Below, one piece after another: positions 1 through 8,299 of a stretch of 35,859 nucleotides of DNA. Position 1 is the first letter of the stretch. Every line of letters begins with the position of its first letter. Made by a program: the position numbers and the translations under genes. The stretch covers positions 1-35,859 of the forward strand of contig NZ_BMHE01000064.1 of NCBI RefSeq assembly GCF_014640555.1. Reading direction: 5' to 3'. Source of the DNA: Paenibacillus marchantiophytorum. Its GTDB lineage: Bacteria > Bacillota > Bacilli > Paenibacillales > NBRC-103111. A model generated the notes under the pieces. That model made no database searches, was not told the origin of the DNA, and saw nothing but the letters and a program-made list of their open reading frames with translations.

Positions 1-156
1 CAGTTGGCTCAGTCGGTTCGGCGGGGGCTCGGTTGGGGCTCAGTTGGCTCAGTCGGTTCGGCGGGGGCTCGGTTGGCTCAGTTGGCTCAGTCGGTTCGGC
101 GGGGGCTCGGTTGGGGCTCAGTTGGCTCAGTCGGTTCGGCTGGGGCTCGGTTGGCT
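1..156. repeat. GC-rich tandem repeat, four units alternating 40 and 38 bp
   Basis: Four head-to-tail copies of a unit beginning CAGTTGGCTCAGTCGGTTCG are seen at 1-40, 41-78, 79-118 and 119-156. Units 1 and 3 end in GGGGCT and are 40 bp; units 2 and 4 end in GGCT and are 38 bp, so the higher-order period is 78 bp. The last copy has one substitution (GGCTGGGG for GGCGGGGG). The array runs off the left edge of the window, so its true copy number is unknown. No coding role is evident. Confidence 0.9.
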
Positions 157-227
157 TGATGCTGGTTCTGTGCTTGATTGGGGATGGCTAGTGGCTGATA
201 GGCAAGCCTCATAGCGGTTTTCAACAA

Positions 228-515
228 TATAGCGGATCGTAGTTTCCTTTGGGCTTTGCAATGACAGAGAGCGTCGTGTGAAAAGGAACTATGATCCGCT
301 AACTGACAGAAACTGGGGTAAACGTAGCATGAAAGGGAACTGAGATCCGCTATTTAAGCGGAAACTACTGATTCCAACCAGGAAAAGGTGAAATAGCGGA
401 TCGTAGTTCCCTCTGGCTTGGAAAATGGCTGTTTTCAGAATTATAGCGTACTGTAGTTCCCTCAAACTCGCTATCCTGACACATTTTGCTAGTATCGCGG
501 CTTGATGTTCCCTTA
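228..515. repeat. Cluster of dispersed ~20-bp repeats in both orientations
   Basis: At least five, probably six, copies of a motif close to TAGCGGATCGTAGTTCCCT occur here. Forward copies are near 228-250, 391-415, 440-464 and a weaker one near 491-515; inverted copies are near 281-302 and 332-354. The same family recurs at 19131-19319. The copies lie only in intergenic DNA and differ mainly in the middle (GATCGTAG, TACTGTAG, CCCTGTAG), while the ends TAGCG and GTTCCCT are kept. It resembles a REP-like intergenic repeat family, but no mobilising gene is visible. Confidence 0.75.
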
Positions 516-762
516 TCTCCGCGCGATAGCAAGCTAGCGGATCTCATTCTGCCAAATAGCTTGTTTATACCTCCAAACCAGCAAGTACGTTCGCAGCTAC
601 CTTGTTCTTATTCTCATCTCTTCACATCTCATCGCATCGAACCACTCCATCGGGATGGGGTGGCCTACAACCCAAGCCTGGAGACTGGCGTCAATCTCCA
701 ACATTTAACTTCTGGGCAAGCTTCACTCACCCCGACCCGAAAACATATAAATTCTGTGTTCA
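516..762. other. Intergenic stretch with no recognised gene
   Basis: Between the repeat cluster and the terminator of the downstream glycosidase I see no reading frame with a ribosome site or family resemblance. Short open frames on the plus strand have unusual composition and no Shine-Dalgarno sequence, and are treated as chance. Confidence 0.5.
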
Positions 763-806
763 AAAAAACACCGTGCATTGCGCCATTCGGCACAATCACA
801 CGGTGT
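763..806 (-). terminator. Rho-independent terminator of the GH3 gene
   Basis: On the minus strand, arms ACACCGTG and CACGGTGT enclose a second stem (ATTGTGCC / GGCGCAAT) and are followed by a run of seven T. It begins at the stop codon of the GH3 lipoprotein gene. Confidence 0.85.
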
Positions 807-2107
807 TATTTGCTTTTGGCGATGCCGAGCACATCCTGCACCTCGGCATTTAATTTTTTAACATCAGGCACTTTCACCGCGGCATCCTGGAGATGGTACT
901 TCTGTTTCAGCTTCATCACCTGATTCACACTTTGATCAATCGTGTCCACGGGTATTCGCCCCGATCGAACCGCTTCTCGCAGCGCAGTGATGACTTTCAT
1001 GACATTGGCAGGCTCATGCCCGACCATTACAATATTCGCTCCGGCCAGCACAGACTTCACAGCAGCTTCACCTAAACCATAATTGGTCGTAATCGCCCCC
1101 ATCGTCATATCATCCGTCATAATTAGCCCTTGGAAGCCCATTTCCTTCCGCAGCATATCCGTCATGATCGTCTTGGACATCGATGCGGGATTGTCAGGGT
1201 CAACCTTGGGCAGCAAAATATGCGCTACCATCACAGCGTCAGCCTGATGCTTTATCGCTTCGGCGAAGGGCACAAGCTCAAGCTTGCGCAGACGGGCGAG
1301 ATCATTTTGCACGATCGGCAAGCCAATATGCGAATCCACCGAGGTATCCCCATGTCCGGGAAAATGCTTGACTACCGAAACGACCTGCTGACTCTGCAAG
1401 CCGCTCATCACCTGAATTCCCTGACTGCTTACAATCGATGCATTCGACCCAAAAGAGCGGTCCCCAATCACCGGATTGTTAGGATTGCTGTTCACATCTA
1501 GATCCGGAGCGAAATCCATATTAAGCCCATAGGCATTCAATTCTTTCCCTAGCAAATGACCGATATTATAAGCAAATTTTGTGCTGCCTTTGCTGCCGAT
1601 TTCTTTGCTTGTCGGCGTCTTGATCAGTTCATCCGGCAACCTGGTCACCCTGCCGCCTTCTTCATCGACTCCAATCCATAGTGGAAGCTTATTACCCGCA
1701 TTGGTCTTTTTCAAACTATTCGTTAATTGAACCAATTGATTCGTATTCTGCACATTCGGTTTGTATAAAATAATGCCGCCAACATGCTCCTCGGCCAACA
1801 ATTCACGAGTTGCTGAATCCACCGTGTACCCGTCGATCCCGGCAATAATCATCTGGCCGATCTTCTCTTCCACGGACATCGACTGGAGCACACTTGCAGA
1901 AGCAGGCGTTGGTGTCTGGGTAGCCTTCGCTGTCGCTGCTGGTGCTGGTGCTGCCGATACCGCAGCAGAAGGAGCGTAACTGGATGTCGCTATGGGGGAA
2001 GCCGCAGACGGCGGCTCTCCTCGATGAGACGAGCAGCCTGACACAACCAGAGCAAGCGAAGTTAGACCTACCAGGCTCCTCAACAAATTCTGCTGATTTC
2101 GTTTCAT
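806..2107 (-). CDS. nagZ: NagZ-like beta-N-acetylglucosaminidase lipoprotein (GH3)
   Basis: A family 3 glycoside hydrolase that would remove beta-N-acetylglucosamine from muropeptides on the outer face of the membrane during wall recycling. The 433-residue reading starts at the second in-frame ATG, which directly precedes a lipoprotein signal (MKRN..., hydrophobic core, lipobox VVSGC, lipidated Cys25). An ATG nine codons upstream, at 2134, is possible. A Ser/Ala/Pro/Thr-rich linker covers about residues 28-72. The catalytic barrel then shows KHFPGHG (247-253), the NagZ-type Asp-His pair in GDTSVDSH (Asp258, His260), and TDDMTMGAI near 331-339, which carries the nucleophilic Asp. The length suits a single-domain Gram-positive NagZ; the larger Bacillus protein has an extra C-terminal domain that is absent here. 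It is transcribed alone, with its own terminator. Confidence 0.9.
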   Translation of the reverse strand: MKRNQQNLLRSLVGLTSLALVVSGCSSHRGEPPSAASPIATSSYAPSAAVSAAPAPAATAKATQTPTPASASVLQSMSVEEKIGQMIIAGIDGYTVDSATRELLAEEHVGGIILYKPNVQNTNQLVQLTNSLKKTNAGNKLPLWIGVDEEGGRVTRLPDELIKTPTSKEIGSKGSTKFAYNIGHLLGKELNAYGLNMDFAPDLDVNSNPNNPVIGDRSFGSNASIVSSQGIQVMSGLQSQQVVSVVKHFPGHGDTSVDSHIGLPIVQNDLARLRKLELVPFAEAIKHQADAVMVAHILLPKVDPDNPASMSKTIMTDMLRKEMGFQGLIMTDDMTMGAITTNYGLGEAAVKSVLAGANIVMVGHEPANVMKVITALREAVRSGRIPVDTIDQSVNQVMKLKQKYHLQDAAVKVPDVKKLNAEVQDVLGIAKSK

Positions 2108-2177
2108 GTGAAGTTCGCCTACCTTCCATTTCAACCTTACAAATTTGACGCAAGCCTGCCTTAATTAGTTGCACGAA

Positions 2178-2483
2178 TTACTGTTCAGCCCGCATCTCCT
2201 GGAGCATCCATTTCAATAGGATATAAATCCCGTAGCTGCCTAAGTAGCTCCCTGTAACCAGAAAATACTTATTTTCAAACACACGATGAATATTCGTCAT
2301 AAATACCGTTTCATCTCTAAGAATCTCGTAGACAGCCAGTGCGGAAATAATACCGAATACATACGCGCAGCAAGCAGCCAGTGCATGAAATACGACACGA
2401 AGCGCAGCGAACAGCCAGGACATCATCAGCATGCATAACGGGATCAAAATGATAAACAGTGTGATTACAAAAGACATTTTCAT
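2178..2483 (-). CDS. Small membrane protein of unknown function
   Basis: A 101-residue hydrophobic protein with about three membrane segments: roughly residues 4-28, 32-52 and 74-92. The start is well supported by GAGGTG three bases before the ATG. It lies 70 bp upstream of the GH3 lipoprotein gene on the same strand and might be co-transcribed with it. I do not recognise a family; the charged stretch between the second and third segments (EILRDETVFMTNIHRVFENK) shows no catalytic motif. It may simply be a conserved small membrane protein of Paenibacillus. Confidence 0.65.
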   Translation of the reverse strand: MKMSFVITLFIILIPLCMLMMSWLFAALRVVFHALAACCAYVFGIISALAVYEILRDETVFMTNIHRVFENKYFLVTGSYLGSYGIYILLKWMLQEMRAEQ

Positions 2484-2641
2484 TTCACCTCACTACCATC
2501 ATTGACGGTTTCAACGTCGGAAATACTAATGACATAACACAAAGGGTTGTGCTATCATTATTTATACAAATGAAGCGTTTACATTTCCCTTTTCTGCTAG
2601 GATCCGGCTCATATCCATAACAAGGAAGAGAGGTCCGTCTA

Positions 2642-2845
2642 ATGAAAAAGAATGTCGACTCTCAGAATTCGCTATCCCTGGATATCGCTTTTTTCGAGCT
2701 GATTGCAAGGTGCGCGTCCTGTGCGAGTATTTCTGATCATTCCTCACGAACCCCTGTCCAATGTACCAAGTTTGCCGGTTCTTCCACTCCCATCTCGGTT
2801 AATCTGGCTGCCTGTCAAACCTGTGGGGATTATAAACTCAACTAG
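2642..2845 (+). CDS. Small cysteine-containing protein, hypothetical
   Basis: A 67-residue reading frame with an ATG preceded by GAGAGG about eight bases upstream, and followed 14 bp after its stop by a clear terminator. Together these suggest a real small transcription unit. Five cysteines are present, including CASCAS near the middle and CQTCG near the C-terminus, the latter like half of a zinc knuckle. There is no signal peptide or membrane segment. No family is recognised. An overlapping plus-strand frame at 2703-2903 runs through the terminator and is less likely. Confidence 0.4.
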   Translation: MKKNVDSQNSLSLDIAFFELIARCASCASISDHSSRTPVQCTKFAGSSTPISVNLAACQTCGDYKLN

Positions 2846-2859
2846 CTTATTTCTGTTAA

Positions 2860-2882
2860 AAACAGCCGCAAGGCTGTTTTTT
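2860..2882 (+). terminator. Rho-independent terminator
   Basis: Arms AAACAGCC and GGCTGTTT around a GCAA tetraloop, followed by T residues, just after the small cysteine-containing gene. Confidence 0.85.
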
Positions 2883-2919
2883 CATACCTGTAACTCCCCC
2901 TAACTTGGCTATTCGACAA

Positions 2920-2948
2920 TTGATTCTTTTACCTATCTGTGGCAAGAT
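2920..2948 (+). promoter_or_regulatory. Candidate promoter of psd-fsr
   Basis: TTGATT and CAAGAT separated by 17 bp, about 80 bp before the psd start codon. Both boxes are imperfect, so this is a weak assignment. Confidence 0.3.
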
Positions 2949-3027
2949 TAGCGAAGAACACTATATAGGGATCTTGGATCACGATCTGCAGATCTCTAAC
3001 CACGAATCGAACAGGAGTAATTGATCT

Positions 3028-3819
3028 ATGTCTAAACCGTTTTTTCGATTGCTTACGGAGCTATCCTCGCGCAAATGGGTGTCCCAATTGACAGGCGCAT
3101 TTGCCAGATCCAAAGCAAGCCGGATATTTATTACTCGCTTTGCCCAAACCTATGGCATATCTATCCAAGATGCTGAAAAACATGTGAAGGATTATAAGTC
3201 CTTGAATGACTTTTTCACACGCAGATTGAAACCCGGCCTACGTCCCATTCACGAGGATCCAACGCGTGTAGTAAGTCCCGTTGATGCGATGATCACAGGG
3301 ATTGGTGATATCAAAGAAGGCCAGATTGTGAATGTCAAAGGCCAAGATTACACGATCGAAGAGCTGCTGAATCGTTCACCGCGTACCGTCAACTACAAAA
3401 ACGGCTTCTATTTCGTCCTGTACCTTAGTCCTACTGACTATCACCGCATCCATTCTCCTGTTACAGGCGATATTCTTGAGAAAGAGCACGTGCTCGGCAA
3501 GGTGTATCCGGTCAATGAGTTCGGCCTGCGTCATATGAAAAGGGTACTTAGCCGCAACGAACGGCTTATTACCTTTATTCAACATGAGACGGGTGAAGTC
3601 GCCGTTGTCAAAGTCGGCGCTTTGAATGTCAGTTCCATCCAATATGTGAAGCCTCTTCCCAAAAAGCTGGAGCGCGGCCAAGAACTGGCCTATTTTGAAT
3701 TCGGCTCAACGGTTGTCCTGCTCTTTGAAGATGATATGTTTGAACCTCGTTCAGATCTGCAGCTTGGCTCCAAAGTAAAAATGGGAGAAGACCTCGGCCG
3801 TTTCCTAGACAACAAATAA
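3028..3819 (+). CDS. psd: Phosphatidylserine decarboxylase proenzyme
   Basis: Converts phosphatidylserine to phosphatidylethanolamine at the membrane. The 263-residue protein has the family landmarks: VVSPVDA with Asp86, DYHRIHSPV with His139 and His142, and FGST at 225-228, where self-cleavage before Ser227 would create the pyruvoyl cofactor and the small alpha chain. FGST replaces the commoner LGST but keeps the essential Gly-Ser. AGGAG lies ten bases before the ATG. The MFS exporter gene starts 33 bp downstream on the same strand, so the two are probably co-transcribed, although no functional link is known. Length is normal for the short Bacillota form. Confidence 0.95.
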   Translation: MSKPFFRLLTELSSRKWVSQLTGAFARSKASRIFITRFAQTYGISIQDAEKHVKDYKSLNDFFTRRLKPGLRPIHEDPTRVVSPVDAMITGIGDIKEGQIVNVKGQDYTIEELLNRSPRTVNYKNGFYFVLYLSPTDYHRIHSPVTGDILEKEHVLGKVYPVNEFGLRHMKRVLSRNERLITFIQHETGEVAVVKVGALNVSSIQYVKPLPKKLERGQELAYFEFGSTVVLLFEDDMFEPRSDLQLGSKVKMGEDLGRFLDNK

Positions 3820-3852
3820 AACAGGGAACAGTGACATCGAGAGGAGAGTATC

Positions 3853-5112
3853 ATGGCTGCTGTTACGACATCATCTCCGGATCCCGGCTCCAAGAGTTTG
3901 CAGGGTGCAGGAGACATCAAACCTACTGTTTATCGTATTTTATTTGCTATCGGGCTTGTTCATCTACTGAATGATTCCATTCAATCCGTTATTCCTGCAA
4001 TCTTCCCTATCCTGAAAAGTGAAATGGGACTAAGCTATACGCAAGTGGGCTGGGTGCAGTTCGCCATTAACTTCACGGCTTCTATTATGCAGCCGGTTGT
4101 CGGCTTGTACACCGACCGCAAGCCATCGCCATATATGCTGCCGATTGGCATGACATCTACCTTAATCGGGATGCTCTTGCTCGCTTTCGCTCACTCCTAT
4201 TGGGTTGTGTTGCTATCGGTTTGCTTTGTAGGTCTAGGTTCTGCTGCTTTCCATCCAGAAGGCTCACGAGTTTCCCATATGGCGGCTGGCGGACGCAAAG
4301 GTCTGGCCCAATCGATCTTCCAGGTGGGCGGGAATGCCGGTCAATCACTGGCACCGATTATGACCAAATGGATCTTCATACCGCTTGGACTGTTTGGCTC
4401 AATTTGGTTCACTGGCGTAGCGGCAGTCGCTATTGCCGTGCAGCTATACATAGCTCGCTGGTACAAAGCCGTACTCGTTTCAACACCGGTTAAAGCCAAA
4501 ACGATTGTGAAAAGAACCGTTAATCCCGAGCAGCGCAAACGTGTAACATTCGCTATCTGCCTGCTGATCTTCCTGGTATTCATCCGATCTTGGTACGGAG
4601 CAGCCATGAGTGGATACTTTGCTTTTTTCCTGCAAGACTCGTATGGCATTACGATAGACCGAGCGCAGGACTTCATCTTCTTGTTCCTAGCGGCTGGAGC
4701 CGTGGGCACATTTTTTGGGGGTCCGATTGCTGACCGTTTCGGCAAACGGAATGTCATCTTCTTTTCCATGTTAGGCTCCGCGCCATTTGCCCTGCTTTTA
4801 CCGCATGTCTCGATCACTTGGGCTTATGTGCTGCTCGTCATAACGGGTATTATCTTACTTTCCAGTTTCTCGGTCACCGTTGTTTATGCGCAAATGCTGT
4901 TTCCTGGGAAAGTTGGGACCGTATCCGGCCTGATTACCGGTTTAGCGTTTGGACTCGGGGGCATCGGAAGTGTCGTTCTTGGAAATCTTTGCGATACCAT
5001 TGGCACGACGCGGGTGATGGAACTATGTGCATTCCTGCCGCTTTTCGGTATCCTAACGTTTCTCCTGCCCTCTGATCGCAAACTCAAAGAATGGACAGAA
5101 GAACAAGCCTAA
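3853..5112 (+). CDS. fsr: MFS exporter, fosmidomycin-resistance (Fsr) family
   Basis: A 419-residue major facilitator transporter with about twelve membrane segments. Strong Fsr-family marks are HLLNDSIQSVIPAIFP in helix 1, GLYTDRKPSPY after helix 2, and GLGSAAFHPEGSRV with GGRKGLAQSIFQVGGNAGQS in the N-half. The C-half carries a second loop motif, GPIADRFGKRN. Known members export fosmidomycin and related compounds by proton antiport. The start has GGAGAG upstream. It follows psd at short distance and ends at a strong terminator. The substrate in this organism is unknown; the name reflects the family and is not evidence of a resistance phenotype. Confidence 0.9.
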   Translation: MAAVTTSSPDPGSKSLQGAGDIKPTVYRILFAIGLVHLLNDSIQSVIPAIFPILKSEMGLSYTQVGWVQFAINFTASIMQPVVGLYTDRKPSPYMLPIGMTSTLIGMLLLAFAHSYWVVLLSVCFVGLGSAAFHPEGSRVSHMAAGGRKGLAQSIFQVGGNAGQSLAPIMTKWIFIPLGLFGSIWFTGVAAVAIAVQLYIARWYKAVLVSTPVKAKTIVKRTVNPEQRKRVTFAICLLIFLVFIRSWYGAAMSGYFAFFLQDSYGITIDRAQDFIFLFLAAGAVGTFFGGPIADRFGKRNVIFFSMLGSAPFALLLPHVSITWAYVLLVITGIILLSSFSVTVVYAQMLFPGKVGTVSGLITGLAFGLGGIGSVVLGNLCDTIGTTRVMELCAFLPLFGILTFLLPSDRKLKEWTEEQA

Positions 5113-5117
5113 AAACC

Positions 5118-5176
5118 CAAAAAACCTTGTCAAGCCATCTGATAGGAATATCAGCTGCTTGTACAAGGTTTTTGTG
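5118..5176. terminator. Bidirectional terminator between convergent fsr and malic enzyme genes
   Basis: A long stem with arms around AACCTTGT and ACAAGGTT and an inner CTGAT / ATCAG stem; A-rich on the left and T-rich on the right, so it can act in both directions. Confidence 0.8.
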
Positions 5177-5185
5177 CATTTGGGC

Positions 5186-6625
5186 TTACTCGTGATTAGC
5201 GTCTTGCAAGTCACGCTGGTTGCGTCGGCGAGCTACACCAGACTCATACGCTGCTTCCATAACGGCTTCGCGCACTTTCTCAACCACCGCGTGATTGAAC
5301 ACACTTGGAATAATATAATATTCATTGAGTTCGTCTTCACTCACCACGGAAGCAATTGCCTTGGCCGCAGCCAGCTTCATCTCCTGTGTGATGCGTGAAG
5401 CTCGGCAATCCAGTACACCGCGGAAAATGCCTGGGAAACATAACACATTATTGATCTGGTTCGGATAATCGGAACGTCCGGTAGCCATGACACGTACGTA
5501 AGGCTCCGCTTCTTCAGGCGTAATTTCCGGTGTAGGGTTCGCCATGGCGAAAACAATCGGATCAGCAGCCATATTCTTCACATCGTCAGCTTTGAGCACA
5601 CCAGGCCCCGAAAGCCCGATAAAAATATCAGCGCCCACAATCACCTCAGACAGCAATCCCGATTGTCGGAACGGATTCGTATTCTCGGAGTACCAGGTCC
5701 ACGCTGAATTTGAATAGCTTTCACCGCTAACGATGGCCCCTTGACGATCAACGCCAATGACATTGGTTACGCCCGCTGCCAGAAGCATTTTCGTGCAGGC
5801 AATCCCTGCAGCCCCGATGCCTGTGATAACAACTTTGCAATCTGCCAATTGTTTGCCCACAAGTTTAACCGCATTGAGCAAACCTGCTAGAATAACAACA
5901 GCTGTGCCATGCTGATCATCATGAAATACCGGAATATCCAGTTCATTGATTAATCTTTCCTCAATTTCAAAACAACGAGGCGACGAGATGTCCTCCAAAT
6001 TAATGCCCCCGAAACCTGGAGCAATCGCTTTAACAGTTCGAATAATCTCCTCCGTGTCCTGCGTATCGAGGCATATTGGAAAGGCATCAACGCCCGCCAT
6101 CTGCTTGAACAGCATCGCTTTTCCTTCCATAACAGGCATCGCTGCCTCAGGGCCAATATTCCCTAACCCCAATACTGCCGTACCATCGGATATAACAGCA
6201 ACCGTATTTCGTTTAATTGTCAAAGAGTGCGCCTTCGATGGATCTTCATGAATCGCCATACAAACTCTGGCAACCCCCGGTGTATACACACGGGATAGGT
6301 CGTCCCGGTTTTTGATAGGCATCTTGGGAGTTACTTCAATTTTGCCGCCCAAATGCATCAGGAAAGTTTGATCTGAAACGTTGATTAAACGCACGCCTGG
6401 AATCTCATTTAAAGCGCTAACAATTGACTCCGTATGCTCGGGATCACTAACTTTTACAGTAATATCTCGCGTAGTTGTCGTTTTACTCGCTCGCGTTACG
6501 TCAATCGCAACAATATCGCCGCCTGCATCGCCGATTGCCGTAGCAATCTTACCGAAGGTAACCAGTTCCTTATGTATTTCCAAACGCACAATAACGCTTG
6601 TGCCCCCACCGTTTAAACCTGCCAT
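5186..6625 (-). CDS. NAD(P)-dependent malic enzyme with N-terminal ACT domain
   Basis: Oxidatively decarboxylates malate to pyruvate in the cytoplasm. The N-terminal ~90 residues form an ACT domain (VIVRLEIHKELVTFGKIATAI...), a likely ligand-sensing module. The catalytic part follows with the short bacterial malic enzyme arrangement: SRVYTPGVARVC, TAVLGLGNIGP, the metal-site segment PVFHDDQHGTAVV, the Rossmann segment VVITGIGAAG and FAMANPTPEI. The start is placed at the ATG 11 bases after GGAG; a GTG four codons upstream overlaps that site and is unlikely. The result, 479 residues, matches ACT-containing family members. It is monocistronic, with the shared terminator downstream. Cofactor choice cannot be settled by eye. 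Confidence 0.92.
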   Translation of the reverse strand: MAGLNGGGTSVIVRLEIHKELVTFGKIATAIGDAGGDIVAIDVTRASKTTTTRDITVKVSDPEHTESIVSALNEIPGVRLINVSDQTFLMHLGGKIEVTPKMPIKNRDDLSRVYTPGVARVCMAIHEDPSKAHSLTIKRNTVAVISDGTAVLGLGNIGPEAAMPVMEGKAMLFKQMAGVDAFPICLDTQDTEEIIRTVKAIAPGFGGINLEDISSPRCFEIEERLINELDIPVFHDDQHGTAVVILAGLLNAVKLVGKQLADCKVVITGIGAAGIACTKMLLAAGVTNVIGVDRQGAIVSGESYSNSAWTWYSENTNPFRQSGLLSEVIVGADIFIGLSGPGVLKADDVKNMAADPIVFAMANPTPEITPEEAEPYVRVMATGRSDYPNQINNVLCFPGIFRGVLDCRASRITQEMKLAAAKAIASVVSEDELNEYYIIPSVFNHAVVEKVREAVMEAAYESGVARRRNQRDLQDANHE

Positions 6626-6706
6626 CTCAAGGACCACTCCTACGATTATTAATTAATTGACCACATGTTAGATCATAGCACACAATAGCTTCCCTGCCAA
6701 AAACAT

Positions 6707-8137
6707 TTATCTCAAAAGCTGCACGCCGCGGCGGATCTCGTCTTCGGTCAGATGGGCAAAAGAGAAGCAGGCTCCCGCGCGGCCTGGCGGCAAGCCATAT
6801 GAAGCAGCATCGCTCCATGTGACGCCCGCTTCTCGGCATTCGGCTGCATAGCTCGCGTAGCTGGCGGCATTGCCGCGCCACCAACCAAATAGATGCAGCC
6901 CCGCATCGCTCTCTACCCAGTCGAAGCGGGTAGACATTCGTTCCTGCAGCAGCCCTTGCAGGAGCAGGAACTTGCTCGCGTACACCCGCCGCATCCGTCG
7001 CAGGTGCCGCTCGTAGCCGCCGCTCGCCATGAAAGTGGCGAGCGAGCGCTGTTCGAGCAGCCCCGAAGGGTGCGGCTCGAACAGCCGCTTCGCGGCCACG
7101 AAGGCGCCCACCAGCGCCTTCGGCAGCACAACATAGCCGATGCGCAGCTCCTGCAGCATCGTGATGGAGAAGGTGCCGATGTAGACCACTCGGCCCTCTT
7201 GGTCCAGCACCTTGAGCGGCTCGATGGGCCGCCCGCGGTGCCTGAACTCGCTGTCATAATCGTCTTCGACGATGACAGCGCCCTGCTCGGCCGCCCAGCG
7301 CAGCAGCTGCTGGCGGCGCTCCAAGCCCAGCACCGCTCCCGTAGGGAACTGGCGGCTCGGGGTCACGAACAGCAGCCGCGCGTTCCACGGCTGCGGCACT
7401 AGACCTTGCCCATCCACCTCAGCGTGGATGGGCACCCCGCCAGCCGCCAGCACAGCGCGCGTGGCGCCTTGATATCCCGGACGTTCCACGACCACGGGAT
7501 CGTCCGCATTCACCAGCACTTGGGTCAGCAGCGCTATCGCTTGCATCGACCCATTCACGATGACGATGCGCTCAGGAGGCGCATCGATGCCACGCATACG
7601 CCTGAGGTGCTGTGCGATTGCTAAGCGCAGCGCTTCATGCCCCTCGGCGGCGAAAGCCTCCTCCTGCGGCGACTCCGTCATGCGCCGCACCTGCTCATAC
7701 ATCCCGCGATTCCACAGCTCTCGCGGAAACTCATCGAGATGGGGATGTCCCATCCTGAAAGAAATGTGATCGGGGCAATCCGGCTCTTTCCCCTGCCCCC
7801 TTCCCCTTTCTTCCGCACGAACACGCTCCCCCCAATCGGACAAGCGAATCGCCTGCTCTTCAAGCTCATCTTTCTTCCGCTGTCCACTCGCATAGACAAC
7901 ATAAGTCCCTCTCCCAACATCAGCCTGCAAATATCCTTCAGCAATCAACATCTCATAGACCTGATTCACCGTCCCCCGCGATAAGCCAAATAAACGGGCT
8001 AACTCACGGCTGGACGGCAGCTTCGTATGCAATGGGAGCCTGCTTTCCAAGATCTCATCATGCAGCGCATGATACAAAGCCGCGTACTTGCTTGCATATT
8101 TCATACGATAGGCATCATAAGGCAAATGAAACTCCAT
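6707..8137 (-). CDS. MocR/PdxR-family (GntR-type) regulator lacking the PLP lysine
   Basis: A GntR winged-helix DNA-binding domain (about residues 10-80: SRELARLFGLSRGTVNQVYEMLIAEGYL) fused to a class I aminotransferase-like domain. The fold-type I marks are present: GYQGATRAV, TPSRQFPTG (normally TPSHQFPTG) and EDDYDSEFRH. However, the lysine that normally forms the Schiff base with PLP, in GTFSKT, is replaced by Ile325 (GTFSIT; codon ATC), and the following segment is MLQELRIGY instead of the usual LFPSLRLGY. The protein may therefore sense something other than PLP, or bind it non-covalently. The gene is markedly more GC-rich than its neighbours. The start follows GGGGAG by four bases; an ATG seven codons upstream is an alternative. 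It is divergent from the GNAT gene, its likely target or neighbour. Confidence 0.9.
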   Translation of the reverse strand: MEFHLPYDAYRMKYASKYAALYHALHDEILESRLPLHTKLPSSRELARLFGLSRGTVNQVYEMLIAEGYLQADVGRGTYVVYASGQRKKDELEEQAIRLSDWGERVRAEERGRGQGKEPDCPDHISFRMGHPHLDEFPRELWNRGMYEQVRRMTESPQEEAFAAEGHEALRLAIAQHLRRMRGIDAPPERIVIVNGSMQAIALLTQVLVNADDPVVVERPGYQGATRAVLAAGGVPIHAEVDGQGLVPQPWNARLLFVTPSRQFPTGAVLGLERRQQLLRWAAEQGAVIVEDDYDSEFRHRGRPIEPLKVLDQEGRVVYIGTFSITMLQELRIGYVVLPKALVGAFVAAKRLFEPHPSGLLEQRSLATFMASGGYERHLRRMRRVYASKFLLLQGLLQERMSTRFDWVESDAGLHLFGWWRGNAASYASYAAECREAGVTWSDAASYGLPPGRAGACFSFAHLTEDEIRRGVQLLR

Positions 8138-8299
8138 GCCGCTCCCCCCAGTCATCACGTGGCATCCTCTTTATTCAGTTCATTACAACCTATTGGTACA
8201 TAAAATTAAAACCAAATTGGATCTTTTGATGAATCCACTTTTCCCTTATGCTATCTAAAATCTCATAAATTTGATCCATTGACAAGGAGAATCAGCGCT

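Noticed and set aside
1..156. CRISPR array
   Set aside because: Units are contiguous with no unique spacers between them and no cas genes nearby.
486..923. Overlapping plus-strand open frames at the left edge
   Set aside because: They run through the repeats and the antisense of the GH3 gene, have no ribosome sites and resemble no family.
6893..7984. Several plus-strand open frames across the MocR gene
   Set aside because: They are by-products of the high GC content of the real minus-strand gene, with low-complexity composition.
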